A stretch of DNA of 64,000 bases from Sphingomonas sp. J315 (GCF_024666595.1 NZ_CP088296.1:2780501-2844500); one strand, 5' to 3'. Shown: positions 23,495 through 35,282, numbered from the stretch's first letter. Numbers and translations: made by a program. Notes: generated by a model from the sequence alone, not told the origin.

Positions 23495-23502
23495 TTCGAA
23501 TC
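23495..23502 (-). promoter_or_regulatory. GATTCGAA motif in the divergent hydrolase/ligase intergenic region
   Basis: The minus strand reads GATTCGAA, matching the motif at 1170-1178 and 6967-6975. It lies in the 150-base gap between the minus-strand hydrolase and the plus-strand acyl-CoA ligase. Assigning it as an operator is inference. The motif also occurs once inside typA, so the 8-mer by itself is not specific. Confidence 0.3.
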
Positions 23503-23636
23503 CTCGTCCCGGCGTTGTCGCGTCCTTGTCGCTTCCCTATTGCGTTGAGCGGCTAATGAATCAAGAATGAAGTGTGAAGCCGGTGGGTGGAATCGCCAAA
23601 CCGGACATTCAACAACGAATTTTGGAGAGACCCGCC

Positions 23637-25385
23637 TTGGCCCCCGAACCGCTCATCCCGCTCGACCCCTCCTGGCCGAAGATGACGCTGGCGCAAGCCC
23701 AGGCGCTGATGACCGCGCCCGGCCAGAAGCTGGAAATGGAAGAGATCGAAATTCGCGGCGTGAAGACGCGCGTCTGGAAGAATGCGCCGCCCAACCTCGC
23801 TGCCTTGCTCCACCTGTCGCGCACCCATGGCGAGCGCATCTTCACCATCCACGAAGATGAGCGAGTCAGCTTCGAGGCGAATTTCCGCGCCACCGCGCAC
23901 CTCGCGACCAAGCTGCGCGAGATGGGGGTGGTGAAGGGCGACCGCGTCGCGCTGGCGATGCGCAATACGCCCGAATGGCCGGTGATCTTCTTCGCCGCGG
24001 TCAGCATCGGCGCGATTCTGGTGCCGCTCAATGCGTGGTGGACCGGCGGCGAGTTGGATTACGGGCTGCGCGATTCGGGGTCGAAGGTGTTGTTCCTCGA
24101 CGGCGAACGCTTCGCCCGGCTGCAGAAGCGGTTGCCCGACCTGCCCGATCTTCAACGCACCATCGTCAGCCGCTGGGATGCCGAGCTGCCCGAAGGTGTC
24201 GACAAGCTCGAAGACCTGATCGGCGCGCCAAACGACTGGGCGGCGCTGCCCGACATCCCGCTCCCCGCCGAACCGACGCTGGAACCGGAGGACGATGCGA
24301 CGATCTTCTACACAAGCGGCACTACCGGCTCGCCCAAGGGCGCGCTCGGCACGCATCGCAACCTGTGCACCAATATCATGTCGGGCGGCTATGCCGCCGC
24401 GCGCTCCTACCTGCGCCGGGGCGAGATGCCGCCCGAGCCGCAGCCCAAGGTCGGCCTGCTCGTCATCCCGCTGTTCCACGTCACCGCCTGTTCGGCGAGC
24501 CTGATGGGGACGCTGGCGGCCGGGAACACCGCCGTGTTCATGCGCAAATGGGACGTGGTCGAGGCGATGGAGATCATCCAGCGCGAGAAGGTCAACCTGA
24601 CCGGCGGCGTACCGACCATCGCCTGGCAGATCCTGGAGCATCCCGACCGCCACAAATACGACCTCTCCAGCCTCGAGGCGATCGCCTATGGCGGCGCGCC
24701 CTCGGCGCCCGAGCTGGTCAAGCGCATCTTCACCGAATTCGGCGCACTGCCCGGCAATGGCTGGGGCATGACCGAGACAATGGCGACCGTCACCAGCCAT
24801 TCGTCCGAGGATTATCTCAACCGCCCGACCAGCGCCGGCCCGCCCGTGCCGGTCGCCGATCTCAAGATCATGGATGCTGACGGTCAGACCGAGCTGCCCA
24901 TCGGCGAGGTCGGTGAGCTGTGGGCCAAGGGGCCGATGATCGTGAAGGGATACTGGAACAAGCCCGAGGCTACCGCCGAATGCTTCCGCGACGGCTGGGT
25001 CCGCACCGGCGATCTGGCGAAGCTGGACGAGGAAGGGTTCCTCTATATCGTCGACCGCGCCAAGGACATGATCATCCGCGGCGGCGAGAATATCTACTCG
25101 TCCGAGGTCGAAGACGTGCTCTACGCCCATCCTGCCGTCACCGACTGCGCCCTGATTGGCATCCCGCACAAGACGCTGGGCGAGGAACCCGCCGCCGTGG
25201 TTCACCTTGCGCCGGGCATGGAGGCGACCGAGGCGGAGCTGCAGGCATGGGTTCGCGAGCGGCTGGCGGTGTTCAAGACCCCGGTCGCGATCCGCTTCGT
25301 CGCGGAGACGCTGCCGAGGAACGCGAACGGGAAGATCTTGAAGAAGGATCTGAAGGCGTTGTTTGTGGAGGAGGCGGCGGCTTAG
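23637..25385 (+). CDS. AMP-forming acyl-CoA synthetase
   Basis: ANL-superfamily ligase that activates a carboxylic acid to its CoA ester using ATP. Motifs seen are FYTSGTTGSPKGALG (P-loop), YGGAPSAPEL, NGWGMTETMA, GWVRTGDLAKLDEEGFLY and the lysine-bearing end LPRNANGKILKKDLK. I chose TTG 23637, which has GGAGAGA six bases upstream. The extension to GTG 23574 has poor G/C in third codon positions and looks non-coding. With the TTG start the protein is 582 residues. It is divergent from the hydrolase and probably provides the acyl-CoA entering the cluster. Confidence 0.92.
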   Translation: MAPEPLIPLDPSWPKMTLAQAQALMTAPGQKLEMEEIEIRGVKTRVWKNAPPNLAALLHLSRTHGERIFTIHEDERVSFEANFRATAHLATKLREMGVVKGDRVALAMRNTPEWPVIFFAAVSIGAILVPLNAWWTGGELDYGLRDSGSKVLFLDGERFARLQKRLPDLPDLQRTIVSRWDAELPEGVDKLEDLIGAPNDWAALPDIPLPAEPTLEPEDDATIFYTSGTTGSPKGALGTHRNLCTNIMSGGYAAARSYLRRGEMPPEPQPKVGLLVIPLFHVTACSASLMGTLAAGNTAVFMRKWDVVEAMEIIQREKVNLTGGVPTIAWQILEHPDRHKYDLSSLEAIAYGGAPSAPELVKRIFTEFGALPGNGWGMTETMATVTSHSSEDYLNRPTSAGPPVPVADLKIMDADGQTELPIGEVGELWAKGPMIVKGYWNKPEATAECFRDGWVRTGDLAKLDEEGFLYIVDRAKDMIIRGGENIYSSEVEDVLYAHPAVTDCALIGIPHKTLGEEPAAVVHLAPGMEATEAELQAWVRERLAVFKTPVAIRFVAETLPRNANGKILKKDLKALFVEEAAA

Positions 25386-25446
25386 CGAGTTGCGCTTGTG
25401 CTGCCGCGCCTTCGATGCCAGTCCCTCATTGTAGGTAGGGGGCGTG

Positions 25447-26394
25447 ATGGACCGGCGATTGATCCTGGCGCGCATTGTCGCGGTTGCCGGGCTGGCGATG
25501 TCGCCGTTTCGTGCAGCGTCGGCGCAGGCTGACAAATCGTCGGAGGCGCGGATGCGCGAACATAAGGCCGCGATCGCCAAGGCGATTGCGGCGATCCCCT
25601 ATCGCCGCGTCGAAACGACTGGACACGACGCGCTCAAGACCTGGGAGCGTCTCGCGGCGTCCGGCGAAGGGTGGCCGATCATCGTGGGCGGTGATGACGA
25701 TCTCGCCCGTGTCGCCGAGCTATGGACGATTTTCTCCGAAACGCGCCCGGAGGATATTCTCACCCGCGCCAGCAAGATCAAGCACCCCGATGCGCTTCAG
25801 GCACTTGTTGCAGACCAGCGCAAGGATGACGCCAAGGCGACCCGCGAGATGCTGAAAAAGGGTGATGACGAGGCGCTGCCATGGATAATTGACGTCGGTC
25901 CGGACGGAAAATCCCGCCGACTGTCGCCCGCAGAGGTCCGAGCGCGCATGGCAGCGGAAGCTGAGGGAGGCGATCCCGATGTCGGTGAGTGGCCGGCCGA
26001 TGCGGACGTCTTCAAGGTCAGGTTGACCGTCGCAGAAGATGGGGAGGGCAATCCCCTCGACCGCGTCCACATCCTGGTTCTACCCACGCAAGAGGCCGCC
26101 GCCGCTCCTGCCTATCTGCGGTGGGGTGATTGGAATGCCTGTCCTGCGCCCGAATATCATGTCGCGGCGCTGCGCGATTGGCACAAGCGCTATGGGGCGG
26201 TGCCGGTCGGGATGTCGGGCGATGTCATCAATGTCCGTGTGACCCGCCGCCCGGCATCGCGGGAGGAGGCGATGTCCTTGGCGCGCGAGCATTTCCTCTA
26301 TTGTGAGGATATCGTCTTGCAGGGAACCGACACCTTTGCGCCGCTTGCGGCGGGGCTGATGCACAGCGATTGGTGGTTCTTCTGGTGGGACTGA
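25447..26394 (+). CDS. Secreted DUF4253 protein
   Basis: A 315-residue protein whose last 100 residues match the DUF4253 pattern: LRWGDWNACPAPEYHVAALR, WHKRYGAVPVGMSGDVINVR, REEAMSLAREHFLYCEDIV and a closing SDWWFFWWD. The function of DUF4253 is unknown. The N-terminus MDRRLILARIVAVAGLAMSPF with AASAQ looks like a signal peptide, which is less usual for the family. I preferred ATG 25447 over GTG 25444. A shared hairpin separates it from the convergent peptidase gene. Confidence 0.8.
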   Translation: MDRRLILARIVAVAGLAMSPFRAASAQADKSSEARMREHKAAIAKAIAAIPYRRVETTGHDALKTWERLAASGEGWPIIVGGDDDLARVAELWTIFSETRPEDILTRASKIKHPDALQALVADQRKDDAKATREMLKKGDDEALPWIIDVGPDGKSRRLSPAEVRARMAAEAEGGDPDVGEWPADADVFKVRLTVAEDGEGNPLDRVHILVLPTQEAAAAPAYLRWGDWNACPAPEYHVAALRDWHKRYGAVPVGMSGDVINVRVTRRPASREEAMSLAREHFLYCEDIVLQGTDTFAPLAAGLMHSDWWFFWWD

Positions 26395-26421
26395 CGGGTT
26401 GACCCGCTAGCCTGAACGAAA

Positions 26422-26445
26422 AGGGCCGGTCCGAACCGGCCCTTC
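26422..26445. terminator. Bidirectional terminator between DUF4253 gene and M13 peptidase
   Basis: A 10-bp stem, AAGGGCCGGT with ACCGGCCCTT, has a 4-base loop. It is flanked by A-rich sequence on the left and TT on the right, so it can serve both convergent genes. Confidence 0.8.
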
Positions 26446-26466
26446 TGCCTCAAAAGGCGACTCGCC

Positions 26467-28503
26467 TCACCAAATCTTCACCCGCTGCTCCGGCGGCAGG
26501 TACAGCGCGTCGCCGGGCTTCACGTTGAACGCCACATACCAGGCATCGACATTCCGGACGATCCCGTTGACGCGATACTTGGCCGGGCTGTGCGGCGCGG
26601 TCAGCAGGCGGGCGCGCTCTGCATCCTCGCGAAGCTTGGTCTGCCATGCCTGACCATAGGACAGGAAAAAGCGCTGATCGCCGGTCAGGCCATCGATCAC
26701 CGGTGCCGTGCCGTGCTTGGCCTGGTAGCGCTGATACGCGCCATAGGCCATTTCGATTCCGCCCAGATCGCCGATATTCTCACCCAGCTTCAGCTTGCCG
26801 TTGATCTTCATCCCCGGCACCGGCTCATATTGGTTGTACTGCTCGACCAGCACCGCGGTGCGCTTGGCGAAGGCGGCCTTGGCTTCGGGTGTCCACCAGT
26901 TGGCGAACTTGCCGTCCGGGCCGAACTGGCTGCCCTGATCATCAAACCCGTGACCGATCTCGTGCCCGATGATCGCGCCGATCGCGCCATAGTTGACCGC
27001 CGGATCGGCCTTGGGATCGAAATAGGGGGCCTGAAGGATCGCGGCGGGGAAGGTGATCTGGTTGGACAGCGGGCTGTAGTATGCGTTCACCGTCTGCGGC
27101 GTCATCGACCACAATGAGCGATCGACCGGCTTGCCCAGTTGCGACAGCTGATAGTTGAAGCCCCATTGCTGCGCGCGGATCATATTGCCGAGCAGGTCGC
27201 CGCGACTGACCTTATAGGCCGAATAATCGATCCACTTGACCGGATGGCCGACGCGCGGATCGAACGCGGCGAGCTTCGCCAGCGCCTTTTCCTTGGTCGC
27301 CGCGTCCATCCATTCGTTCGCCTTGAGCCGTTCCTCGAGGCTGGCGCGCAGGTCGACGATCAGCTCGTTCATCTTGGCCGAGCTTTCTGGCGGATAATGG
27401 CGCGCGACATAGATTTCGCCGACCGCTTCGCCCAGCGCGCCGTTGACCAGCTGAATCCCGCGCTTCCACCGCTCGCGCTTCTGCGGGGTGCCCGACAATG
27501 TCTTCTGGTAGAAGTTGAACGACGCATCGTCGAATGCCTTGGGGAGATAGGGCGCATTGGACGAGATGAAGTGGAAGGTCATCCAGTCCTGCCACGTCGA
27601 AACCGGGGTCTCGCCGAACATCTTGCCCAGCGCGGTCAGCGCGGTGTCGTTGCCCATGATCATCTTGGGCAGCGATTCGAGGCCAGCCGTCTTCATCATC
27701 CCGGCCCAGTCGAATTCGGGGGCGAGCTTGGCCATGCCCGCACGGTCCATCGGCTTGTTCAGCGCCATGATGTTGCGGTTTTGCTCGGGCGTCCAATGCA
27801 CCTTGGCCATCGCCGTTTCGAACGCGACGATGCGGTCGGCCTTGGCAGCGGCATCGGCGACGCCTGCCAGCGTCATGACCTGTTCGACATAGGCGCGATA
27901 GGCCGCGCGGAACCCGTCATATTTTTCGCCCTCGAGCAGATAGTAATCGCGCGCCATGCCGAGCGATCCCTGTCCGGCAAAGGCGGTAAACTGGGTCGGG
28001 TTGGCGAGATCCGGAATGATGCCCATCGAAACCGGGCTGGCGTATCCGGGCGTCGCGAACAGCGTCTGCAGCTTGGCACGGTCATTGGCCGCCGCGATCT
28101 GCGCCAGGTAGGGCTTCAATGGCGCGGTGCCGCGCGCCTCGATCCCCGCTTCGTCCATCCAGCTGGCATAGAGGTCGCCGATCTGCTTGCCCTTCGCCCC
28201 GAACTGACCGGGATTTTTGGACATATCGTCCAGGATCGCGCGGACTGCGACCTCGGCCTCGTCGGTCAGCTTGACGGCATAGCCCGCCGACGACCGGTCG
28301 GCCGCGATCTCGACCGACTTGGCCCAGCCGCCATTGACATAGGACCAGAAGTCATCGCCCGGCTTGACGCTCTTGTCCTGCCCGGTCAGCTCAAGCCCGA
28401 CGGTGCCGTAACGCGGCCCGCTTGCGCTCTGCGACAGGGCGGGGCCGGTATGCGCGAGCGCGGCGACGCCCAGCGTTAGGCGCGCGAAAACACTGATCTT
28501 CAT
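26467..28503 (-). CDS. M13-family zinc metallopeptidase (neprilysin-like)
   Basis: A 678-residue secreted endopeptidase. The chosen ATG 28503 gives a signal peptide (MKISVFARLTLGVAALAHTGPALSQ) and has GGGGGAA upstream; the longer frame has no support. The zinc site HEIGH is at residues 514-518 and is followed by GFDDQGSQF. The third ligand lies in GENIGDLGG. The substrate-binding NAYY sits at TVNAYYSPLSNQI, and the C-terminus ends in the conserved Trp (RVKIW). It would cut short peptides in the periplasm or outside the cell. The gene stands alone, convergent with the DUF4253 gene. Confidence 0.94.
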   Translation of the reverse strand: MKISVFARLTLGVAALAHTGPALSQSASGPRYGTVGLELTGQDKSVKPGDDFWSYVNGGWAKSVEIAADRSSAGYAVKLTDEAEVAVRAILDDMSKNPGQFGAKGKQIGDLYASWMDEAGIEARGTAPLKPYLAQIAAANDRAKLQTLFATPGYASPVSMGIIPDLANPTQFTAFAGQGSLGMARDYYLLEGEKYDGFRAAYRAYVEQVMTLAGVADAAAKADRIVAFETAMAKVHWTPEQNRNIMALNKPMDRAGMAKLAPEFDWAGMMKTAGLESLPKMIMGNDTALTALGKMFGETPVSTWQDWMTFHFISSNAPYLPKAFDDASFNFYQKTLSGTPQKRERWKRGIQLVNGALGEAVGEIYVARHYPPESSAKMNELIVDLRASLEERLKANEWMDAATKEKALAKLAAFDPRVGHPVKWIDYSAYKVSRGDLLGNMIRAQQWGFNYQLSQLGKPVDRSLWSMTPQTVNAYYSPLSNQITFPAAILQAPYFDPKADPAVNYGAIGAIIGHEIGHGFDDQGSQFGPDGKFANWWTPEAKAAFAKRTAVLVEQYNQYEPVPGMKINGKLKLGENIGDLGGIEMAYGAYQRYQAKHGTAPVIDGLTGDQRFFLSYGQAWQTKLREDAERARLLTAPHSPAKYRVNGIVRNVDAWYVAFNVKPGDALYLPPEQRVKIW

Positions 28504-28589
28504 ACGAAAAATTCCCCCAGGACTCGGTGGTGTATTGCGCGACGATAACGGTTGACGGGAGGGGGCGCAATGCTGCCAGGGGCGTGAGG

Positions 28590-30050
<1,461 letters not shown>

Positions 30051-30107
30051 TCGGACAGGTTAGCCGGGATTACATCGCGCGCAAATCGCGCTAGGATTCA
30101 CAGAGAG

Positions 30108-31380
30108 GTGAAGCAGGTGGACGAAGGGTTCGGTAGCGATCGGCGGGATACAGGGGAGGACGATCCTTCCGAATCACCGTCGCATTTCGTCGCGATGGTT
30201 CCGCCGGCGGAGCAGGAGAGCGAGGCCGAGAATCGCCGCGACCGGCTGCTCGCCGGGCTGACGCTGATGGCCGGCATCGGCCTGGTCCTTGCCATCCCCT
30301 TTGCACTCAAGGCCGGATCACCCTTCTTCCTTCCGCTTACCGCTGCGATTGTCATCGCGATCGCGTTGGTCCCGATCCTGGAGTGGCTGGAGCGGCATCG
30401 CGTGCCTGCGCCGCTGGCCGCGCTGATCTGTCTGTTGCTGTTCCTGACCGCCGCGAACGCCGCGCTTGCGTCGATCGTCGTTCCCGCCTGGGGCTGGCTG
30501 TCGATCCTTCCGGAGCGGATCGACAATATCCAGTCGAACGTGAAGCCGCTGATCGATTTCTATTCGAATTTCGAAAATTTCGTGAACCGGACGATCCAGG
30601 ACCTCGCCCAGTCGCGCCCGATTCAGCCGGCCGAGACCGCGGCACAGGCCCCGCCGCGCTCACTGCTCGAACTCGCGGCGACCAGCGCGCCGACCGCCTT
30701 CATCGAAATGTTCTTCGCGGTGCTTGTCATCTATTTCTTCCTGTCGGGCTGGACCCGGCTGCGGCGCAACGCGATCACCAGCCGTACCAGCTTTGGCGGG
30801 GCGATGGCGACCGCGCGGGTGATCCAGGACGTGGTCGACGATACCTCGGCCTATCTCGGCACGATCACGATGATCAACGTGACGCTGGGGCTCACCGTTG
30901 CGGGGGGCGCTGTGGCTGATCGGCATGCCCACACCGATGATGTGGGGCGGCATCGTCGCGCTGCTCAACTACATCCCCTATCTCGGCCCGATCTTCGCCG
31001 CTGCCTTCCTTGCCGTGGGTGGGTTGATGACATTTCAGGACGTGTGGACTGCGCTGTTGCCCGCCGCGATCATGATCGGGCTGCACACGATCGAGGCGAA
31101 TGTCATCACCCCGCTGGTGGTCGGGCGGCGGCTGACGATCAACCCGATCATGATCCTGATTTCATTGAGCTTCTGGGGTTGGGTCTGGGGCACGCCCGGC
31201 GCGCTGCTGGCGGTGCCGCTGCTCATCATCATCCAGACCGTGCTGAACGCCGCAGGCAAGCCCGATATCGCCGGATTCCTGTTCGAACACGGCACGCTGG
31301 TGGCGCGCGGCAACCCCGCCGCACCGCGTCCGCAATTTACGCGCGAAACCGGTGTTGACAGCCCCGACCCGCCCGTCTAG
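30108..31380 (+). CDS. AI-2E family permease, frameshifted at a G6 run
   Basis: Eight-helix membrane protein of the AI-2E transporter family, whose members export varied substrates (sodium ions, antibiotics, AI-2). The first part has paired helices (LLAGLTLMAGIGLVLAIPFAL, FFLPLTAAIVIAIALVPIL) and an amphipathic domain. The frame breaks at GGGGGG 30902-30907. Dropping one G joins NVTLGLTVAG to ALWLIGMPTPMMWG, and the C-terminal half LLNYIPYLGP...VWGTPGALLAVPLL then completes the protein (about 423 residues). GTG 30108, GTG 30117 and ATG 30195 are possible starts; none has an ideal ribosome-binding site. Confidence 0.85.
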
Positions 31381-31424
31381 GTGCCGCGCTCTCGCAAGGG
31401 ACTGCGCTTCGGCGCGGGGGCCGA

Positions 31425-31497
<73 letters not shown>

Positions 31498-31501
<4 letters not shown>

Positions 31502-31523
31502 CCCCTCACGGGTGGCCCATTCT
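31498..31523 (+). terminator. Terminator hairpin after tRNA-Asp
   Basis: GCCACCC pairs with GGGTGGC around a CTCAC loop at 31498-31516, followed by CCATTCTT. The stem starts within the tRNA 3' end (GCCA). It may also end transcription of the convergent DoxX gene. Confidence 0.6.
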
Positions 31524-31937
31524 TCAAAATCGCCGATCCAGCGCGTATCTGCCCGCACCAATCGTCGCGAACATCAGCCCGAACAGCACCAGTGCCGTCG
31601 CCGGAAACGCGCCGCGCACGCCCAGCGCCAGATCGACCATCACCAAGGCGACGATGAAGTTGATCGCGCAGACGATCCCTGCCCAGCGAGTCGCGAGGCC
31701 CAGCACGAAGCACACACCCACCGCCAGCTGTGCATAGACCGAGAGCGGCGCCATCACTTCCGGCATCACGAACCCGTGCGCGCGCAGGAATTCGGCGAAT
31801 TCCGCCATCCGTTCGGCGCTCAGGACATTGTCCCACACCCCCCAGATCAGGAAGGACCCAATCACCAGTCGGGCCGTCAGCAGCGCCAAATCCGTTCCCT
31901 CCGCCAGTCGCGGCAGTGAAACGATGTCCCGATCCAT
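31524..31937 (-). CDS. DoxX-family membrane protein
   Basis: A 137-residue protein with four hydrophobic segments: ALLTARLVIGSFLIWGVWD, MAPLSVYAQLAVGVCFVLGL, WAGIVCAINFIVALVMVDL and ATALVLFGLMFATIGAG. The order and the loop around AEFAEFLRAHGFVMPEVM match DoxX/SURF4-like proteins of unclear function, sometimes tied to redox stress. I chose ATG 31937, which has GGAGG 6 bases upstream, over ATG 31961. It lies 13 bases after the Lrp/AsnC regulator stop, so the two are probably one transcript. Confidence 0.8.
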   Translation of the reverse strand: MDRDIVSLPRLAEGTDLALLTARLVIGSFLIWGVWDNVLSAERMAEFAEFLRAHGFVMPEVMAPLSVYAQLAVGVCFVLGLATRWAGIVCAINFIVALVMVDLALGVRGAFPATALVLFGLMFATIGAGRYALDRRF

Positions 31938-31950
31938 ATCCGTCCTCCCC

Positions 31951-32433
31951 CTAATCTCCATCCCCCGGCATCAGCATCACCGCAGCGCTCTGTTTGTGAA
32001 CGCGCTTGATGAAGCTCGTCTCATAGCGTCGCACCGCCGGGTCGTTCTGAAACAGCCGTTCGGCCAGCGCATTGTAATCGGCCATGTCGCGCGCGCAGAC
32101 CAGCACCGCCAGATCGTCCGCACCCGCAACATCAAGAATCATCTGCACCGAGTCCTCGGCGGCGAGCGATGCCCGCAGCGCCGCGATTCCGCGCTCCTCG
32201 GCATGTTCATGCACCTGCACCCGCACCAGCGCCCGCAGCCGCCGCTCGGTGAGCTTCGGCGCGAGCATCGCGACATCCGCCGCGATAAAGCCATCGGCAC
32301 GCAGCCGCCGCACCCGCCGCGTCACTGCGGAGGCCGACAGCGGCACGTGGCGCGCCAGCTCCTCCGCCGTCGCCAGCGAATCGGCCTGAAGCAGGTTGAG
32401 CAACTGGATGTCGAAGGCGTCGAGCTTGCTCAT
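31951..32433 (-). CDS. Lrp/AsnC-family transcriptional regulator
   Basis: A 160-residue regulator with an N-terminal winged helix-turn-helix, LDAFDIQLLNLLQADSLATA then ELARHVPLSASAVTRRVRRL, and a C-terminal RAM-type domain with VQVHEHAEERG and ILDVAGADDLAVLV. Lrp/AsnC proteins form dimers or octamers and respond to amino acids. I chose ATG 32433; the longer frame has unlikely sequence. It is divergent from the S41-like gene and may control it, or the DoxX gene behind it (inference). Confidence 0.9.
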   Translation of the reverse strand: MSKLDAFDIQLLNLLQADSLATAEELARHVPLSASAVTRRVRRLRADGFIAADVAMLAPKLTERRLRALVRVQVHEHAEERGIAALRASLAAEDSVQMILDVAGADDLAVLVCARDMADYNALAERLFQNDPAVRRYETSFIKRVHKQSAAVMLMPGDGD

Positions 32434-32550
32434 GTCCGGCGCGAAGCCCCTCCCGAATGACGATTTTCGGCACATAGCGCGCTGAGTTCGACTGCAAAAG
32501 GCGTGTTAGTCAAGTATAACACCATGCGACACCCGCTTTGGAGAGACTGG

Positions 32551-33666
32551 ATGCGCAAGGAAGTGATCGCGGCGATAACACTGGCAGCAATGGCCCCTTT
32601 GGCGATGGCGCAAAGCGAGGCACCCGCACCCGCGCCCGCCGCCGCCTATGACGCCGCCGCCGCCAAGGCGGCGATCGCCACGCTGGCGGACGAGCTGGAG
32701 AAGAACTTCGTCTTCCCCGACACCGCCAAGCGCTACGCCGCGGCGCTGCGTACCAAGCTTGCGGCGGGCGGCTATGACGGGCTGACCGACGGCTATACCC
32801 TCGCTGGAGTGGTAACCGCCGATCTTCAGGCGATCGCGCCCGACGGGCATCTCGCGATGTTCGCGCCTGGCGGACCCCAGTCGCAGCGCGTCGGCCAGCC
32901 CTCGACCCAGCAGCAGATCGGCAACGCCCCGCTGCCCCCGCCCGCGATGGAGCAGGCCGGGATGATCGCGCCGGGCATCGCCTATGCCCGCTTCAACGGC
33001 TTTTTCGGCGAGCCGGACGTGCTCAAGGCCTTCACCGCCTTTCTCGACCGGCATGCCGGAGCCAAGACGCTGATCATCGACGCGCGCACGCATCGCGGCG
33101 GCGGGCTGGACGAAATGGACGTCCTGTTTCCGCGCATCTTCGACAAGGCCCAGGCGGTGATGGTGATGGATACGCGCGCTTCCTTCGCCGAACAGGGCGG
33201 GCCGCTGCCGTTCCGCTCGCTGGTCAAGGTCGATGCGCCGGCGGAGCTGGCGCGGGTCGAACATCGCGTTACCCCGGCCAGCCCGGCAAGTCCGTGGGCG
33301 AAGACCAAGATCTATTATCTCACCTCGCCGCGCACCGCCTCTGCCGCCGAACATCTCGCTTCGGTGTTCAAGGGGACGAAGCGCGCGACGCTGATCGGCG
33401 CGACTACCGCAGGGGCGGGCCATTATGGCGGCACCGCGCCGCTCGGCGGCGGCTATTCGGCGTTCATTCCGGTTGGCCGCAGCTATTTCCCCGGCGGCGA
33501 CGGCTGGGAACAGGTCGGGATCACGCCCGACATCGCGGTCGCCCCCGAACGTGCGCTCCACGAAGCGCTGGTGCGCGAGGGCGTACCCGCCGCGCAGGCC
33601 GAGACGCTGTCCGCGTCGCACATGCCCAAGGGACCGATGGAGCGCCGCAAGTCCGGCAAGCGCTGA
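32551..33666 (+). CDS. Secreted S41-family (tail-specific protease-like) protein
   Basis: A 371-residue exported protein (signal peptide [21 protein letters not shown]). The fold resembles peptidase family S41/IRBP: a helical N-domain ([22 protein letters not shown]), [37 protein letters not shown] and [21 protein letters not shown]. Ser in [11 protein letters not shown] would be the nucleophile. The C-terminal [31 protein letters not shown] is typical. ATG 32551 with GGAGAGA upstream is better than the longer frame. Confidence 0.85.
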   Translation: MRKEVIAAITLAAMAPLAMAQSEAPAPAPAAAYDAAAAKAAIATLADELEKNFVFPDTAKRYAAALRTKLAAGGYDGLTDGYTLAGVVTADLQAIAPDGHLAMFAPGGPQSQRVGQPSTQQQIGNAPLPPPAMEQAGMIAPGIAYARFNGFFGEPDVLKAFTAFLDRHAGAKTLIIDARTHRGGGLDEMDVLFPRIFDKAQAVMVMDTRASFAEQGGPLPFRSLVKVDAPAELARVEHRVTPASPASPWAKTKIYYLTSPRTASAAEHLASVFKGTKRATLIGATTAGAGHYGGTAPLGGGYSAFIPVGRSYFPGGDGWEQVGITPDIAVAPERALHEALVREGVPAAQAETLSASHMPKGPMERRKSGKR

Positions 33667-33778
33667 ACCTTTGCCCGCAAGCGGGGCGGCGGCGCTATCC
33701 ACAGCGCGTGTTCGCCGCCCCCTTGCACCCCCGGTCACAGCCGCTAAACGCCCCCGTTCACCTTATATGGAGCGGGAC

Positions 33779-34018
33779 ATGAGCGACTCGATTTCGGCCG
33801 AGCAGCTGCGCCTTCTGATCGAGCGGATCGAGCGGCTGGAAGAAGAAAAGAAGGGCATCAGCGACGACATCAAGGATGTCTATGGCGAGGCCAAGGCGAC
33901 CGGGTTCGACGCCAAGATCATGCGCACCATCATCCGCCTGCGGAAGATGGAGAAGCACCAGCTCGACGAGCAGGACGCGCTGCTGGAAACCTATCGCGCC
34001 GCGCTGGGGATGCAGTAG
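33779..34018 (+). CDS. GapR-family (DUF2312) DNA-binding protein
   Basis: A 79-residue protein matching DUF2312, known in Caulobacter as GapR, a DNA-overtwisting, nucleoid-associated protein. Seen directly: an N-terminal acidic coiled-coil segment [37 protein letters not shown], then [13 protein letters not shown] and a second helix ending YRAALGMQ. GapR relatives carry the same I-R-L-RK pattern. GGAG sits 6 bases before ATG 33779. It is 30 bases before the YbjQ gene, and the pair may be co-transcribed. Confidence 0.88.
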   Translation: MSDSISAEQLRLLIERIERLEEEKKGISDDIKDVYGEAKATGFDAKIMRTIIRLRKMEKHQLDEQDALLETYRAALGMQ

Positions 34019-34048
34019 GCTTGCGCCTCCAACGCACGGAGGCTCAAG

Positions 34049-34375
34049 ATGATTCTGACGACGACCAGCACCGTCGATGGCCACGGCGTCACGCGTTACC
34101 ACGGCATCGTGACCGCCGAGGTCATCATTGGCGCCAACATTTTTCGCGACCTGTTTGCGGGCATCCGCGACATCGTCGGCGGTCGATCGGGTAGCTATGA
34201 GCGTCCGCTCAAGGAGGCGCGCAAGACCGCGCTCGACGAACTGCAGGACGAGGCTCGCGCGCTGGGTGCCAACGGCGTGATCGGTATCGATTTCGATTAC
34301 GAAGTGATCGGCCAGAACGGCTCGATGCTGATGGTTTCTGCCTCGGGCACGGCGGTGACGCTGAGCGGGGCGTGA
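34049..34375 (+). CDS. YbjQ/UPF0145 family protein
   Basis: A 108-residue protein of the UPF0145 (YbjQ) family, whose function is unknown. Family features seen: [41 protein letters not shown], and [20 protein letters not shown]. The family forms a pentameric, heavy-metal-binding-like fold by homology. It follows gapR closely and is followed by a REP-like repeat pair. Confidence 0.85.
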   Translation: MILTTTSTVDGHGVTRYHGIVTAEVIIGANIFRDLFAGIRDIVGGRSGSYERPLKEARKTALDELQDEARALGANGVIGIDFDYEVIGQNGSMLMVSASGTAVTLSGA

Positions 34376-34382
34376 GATACCA

Positions 34383-34460
34383 GTGCTCCTGCGAAGGCAG
34401 GAGTCCGGAGCCACGCGCGGCGTCTCTCGAAACGCTGGGCACCTGCCTGCGCAGGAGCAC
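34383..34460. repeat. Paired REP-like palindromes
   Basis: Left GTGCTCCTGCG..GGCAGG and right CCTGCGCAGGAGCAC are imperfect inverted copies. About 26 bases separate the arms. Each arm is a small hairpin, as in the other repeats of this window. It lies between the YbjQ gene and yebC. Confidence 0.75.
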
Positions 34461-34529
34461 GGCTAGGCATTGCGCCCACCCGCGCCTCTCGCCTAGAGAC
34501 GCCGCCACAATCTTCCACAGAGACACCCC

Positions 34530-35274
34530 ATGGCAGGCCATTCCAAGTTCAAGAATATCATGCACCGCAAGGGCGCGCAGGATAAGAAGCGCTCGGGCAT
34601 GTTCAGCAAGCTCAGCCGCGAAATCACCGTCGCGGCCAAGATGGGCCTGCCCGATCCCGACATGAACCCGCGCCTGCGCGCAGCGGTGAATGCGGCCAAG
34701 GCGCAGTCGATGCCCAAGGACAATATCCAGCGCGCGATTGACAAGGCCAGCAAGGGCGACGGCGAGAATTACGAGGAAATCCGCTATGAGGGCTTCGGCC
34801 CCGGCGGCGTCAGCCTGATCATCGAGGCACTGTCCGACAACCGCAACCGTACCGCCACCAATGTCCGCACTGCGGTGTCCAAGAATGGCGGCAATCTCGG
34901 CGCGTCCGGATCGGTCAGCCACGCCTTCGACCGGGTCGGCCTGATCACCTATCCGGCCAGCGTCGGCGACGCCGAGAAGGTGTTCGAGGCGGCGCTGGAG
35001 GCCGGCGCCGAGGACGTGACGTCGAGCGAGGACGGCCACGAAATCTGGACCAGCAACGCCGATTTGCACGAAGTCGCCAAGGCGCTGGAGCCGGTGCTGG
35101 GCGAGGCCGAGGGGGGCCAAGCTCGCCTGGAAGCCGCAGACCATGGTCGAGGTCGACGAAGCCGATGCCGCGACGCTATTCAAGCTGATCGACGCGCTCG
35201 ACGACGATGACGACGTTCAGACCGTCTGGGGCAATTACGAAGTCTCGGACGCGGTGATGGCCAAGCTGGGGTGA
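34530..35274 (+). CDS. yebC: YebC/PmpR-family regulator, frameshifted at a G6 run
   Basis: YebC/TACO1-family protein, which in bacteria acts as a transcription or translation regulator, including relief of ribosome stalling at polyproline. The start [20 protein letters not shown] is diagnostic. The frame breaks at GGGGGG 35111-35116. Dropping one G continues [57 protein letters not shown], the normal C-terminus, with stop at 35274. The intact length is 247 residues. Its place upstream of ruvC/ruvA matches the common yebC-ruvCAB order. Confidence 0.93.
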
Positions 35275-35282
35275 AGTTCCAT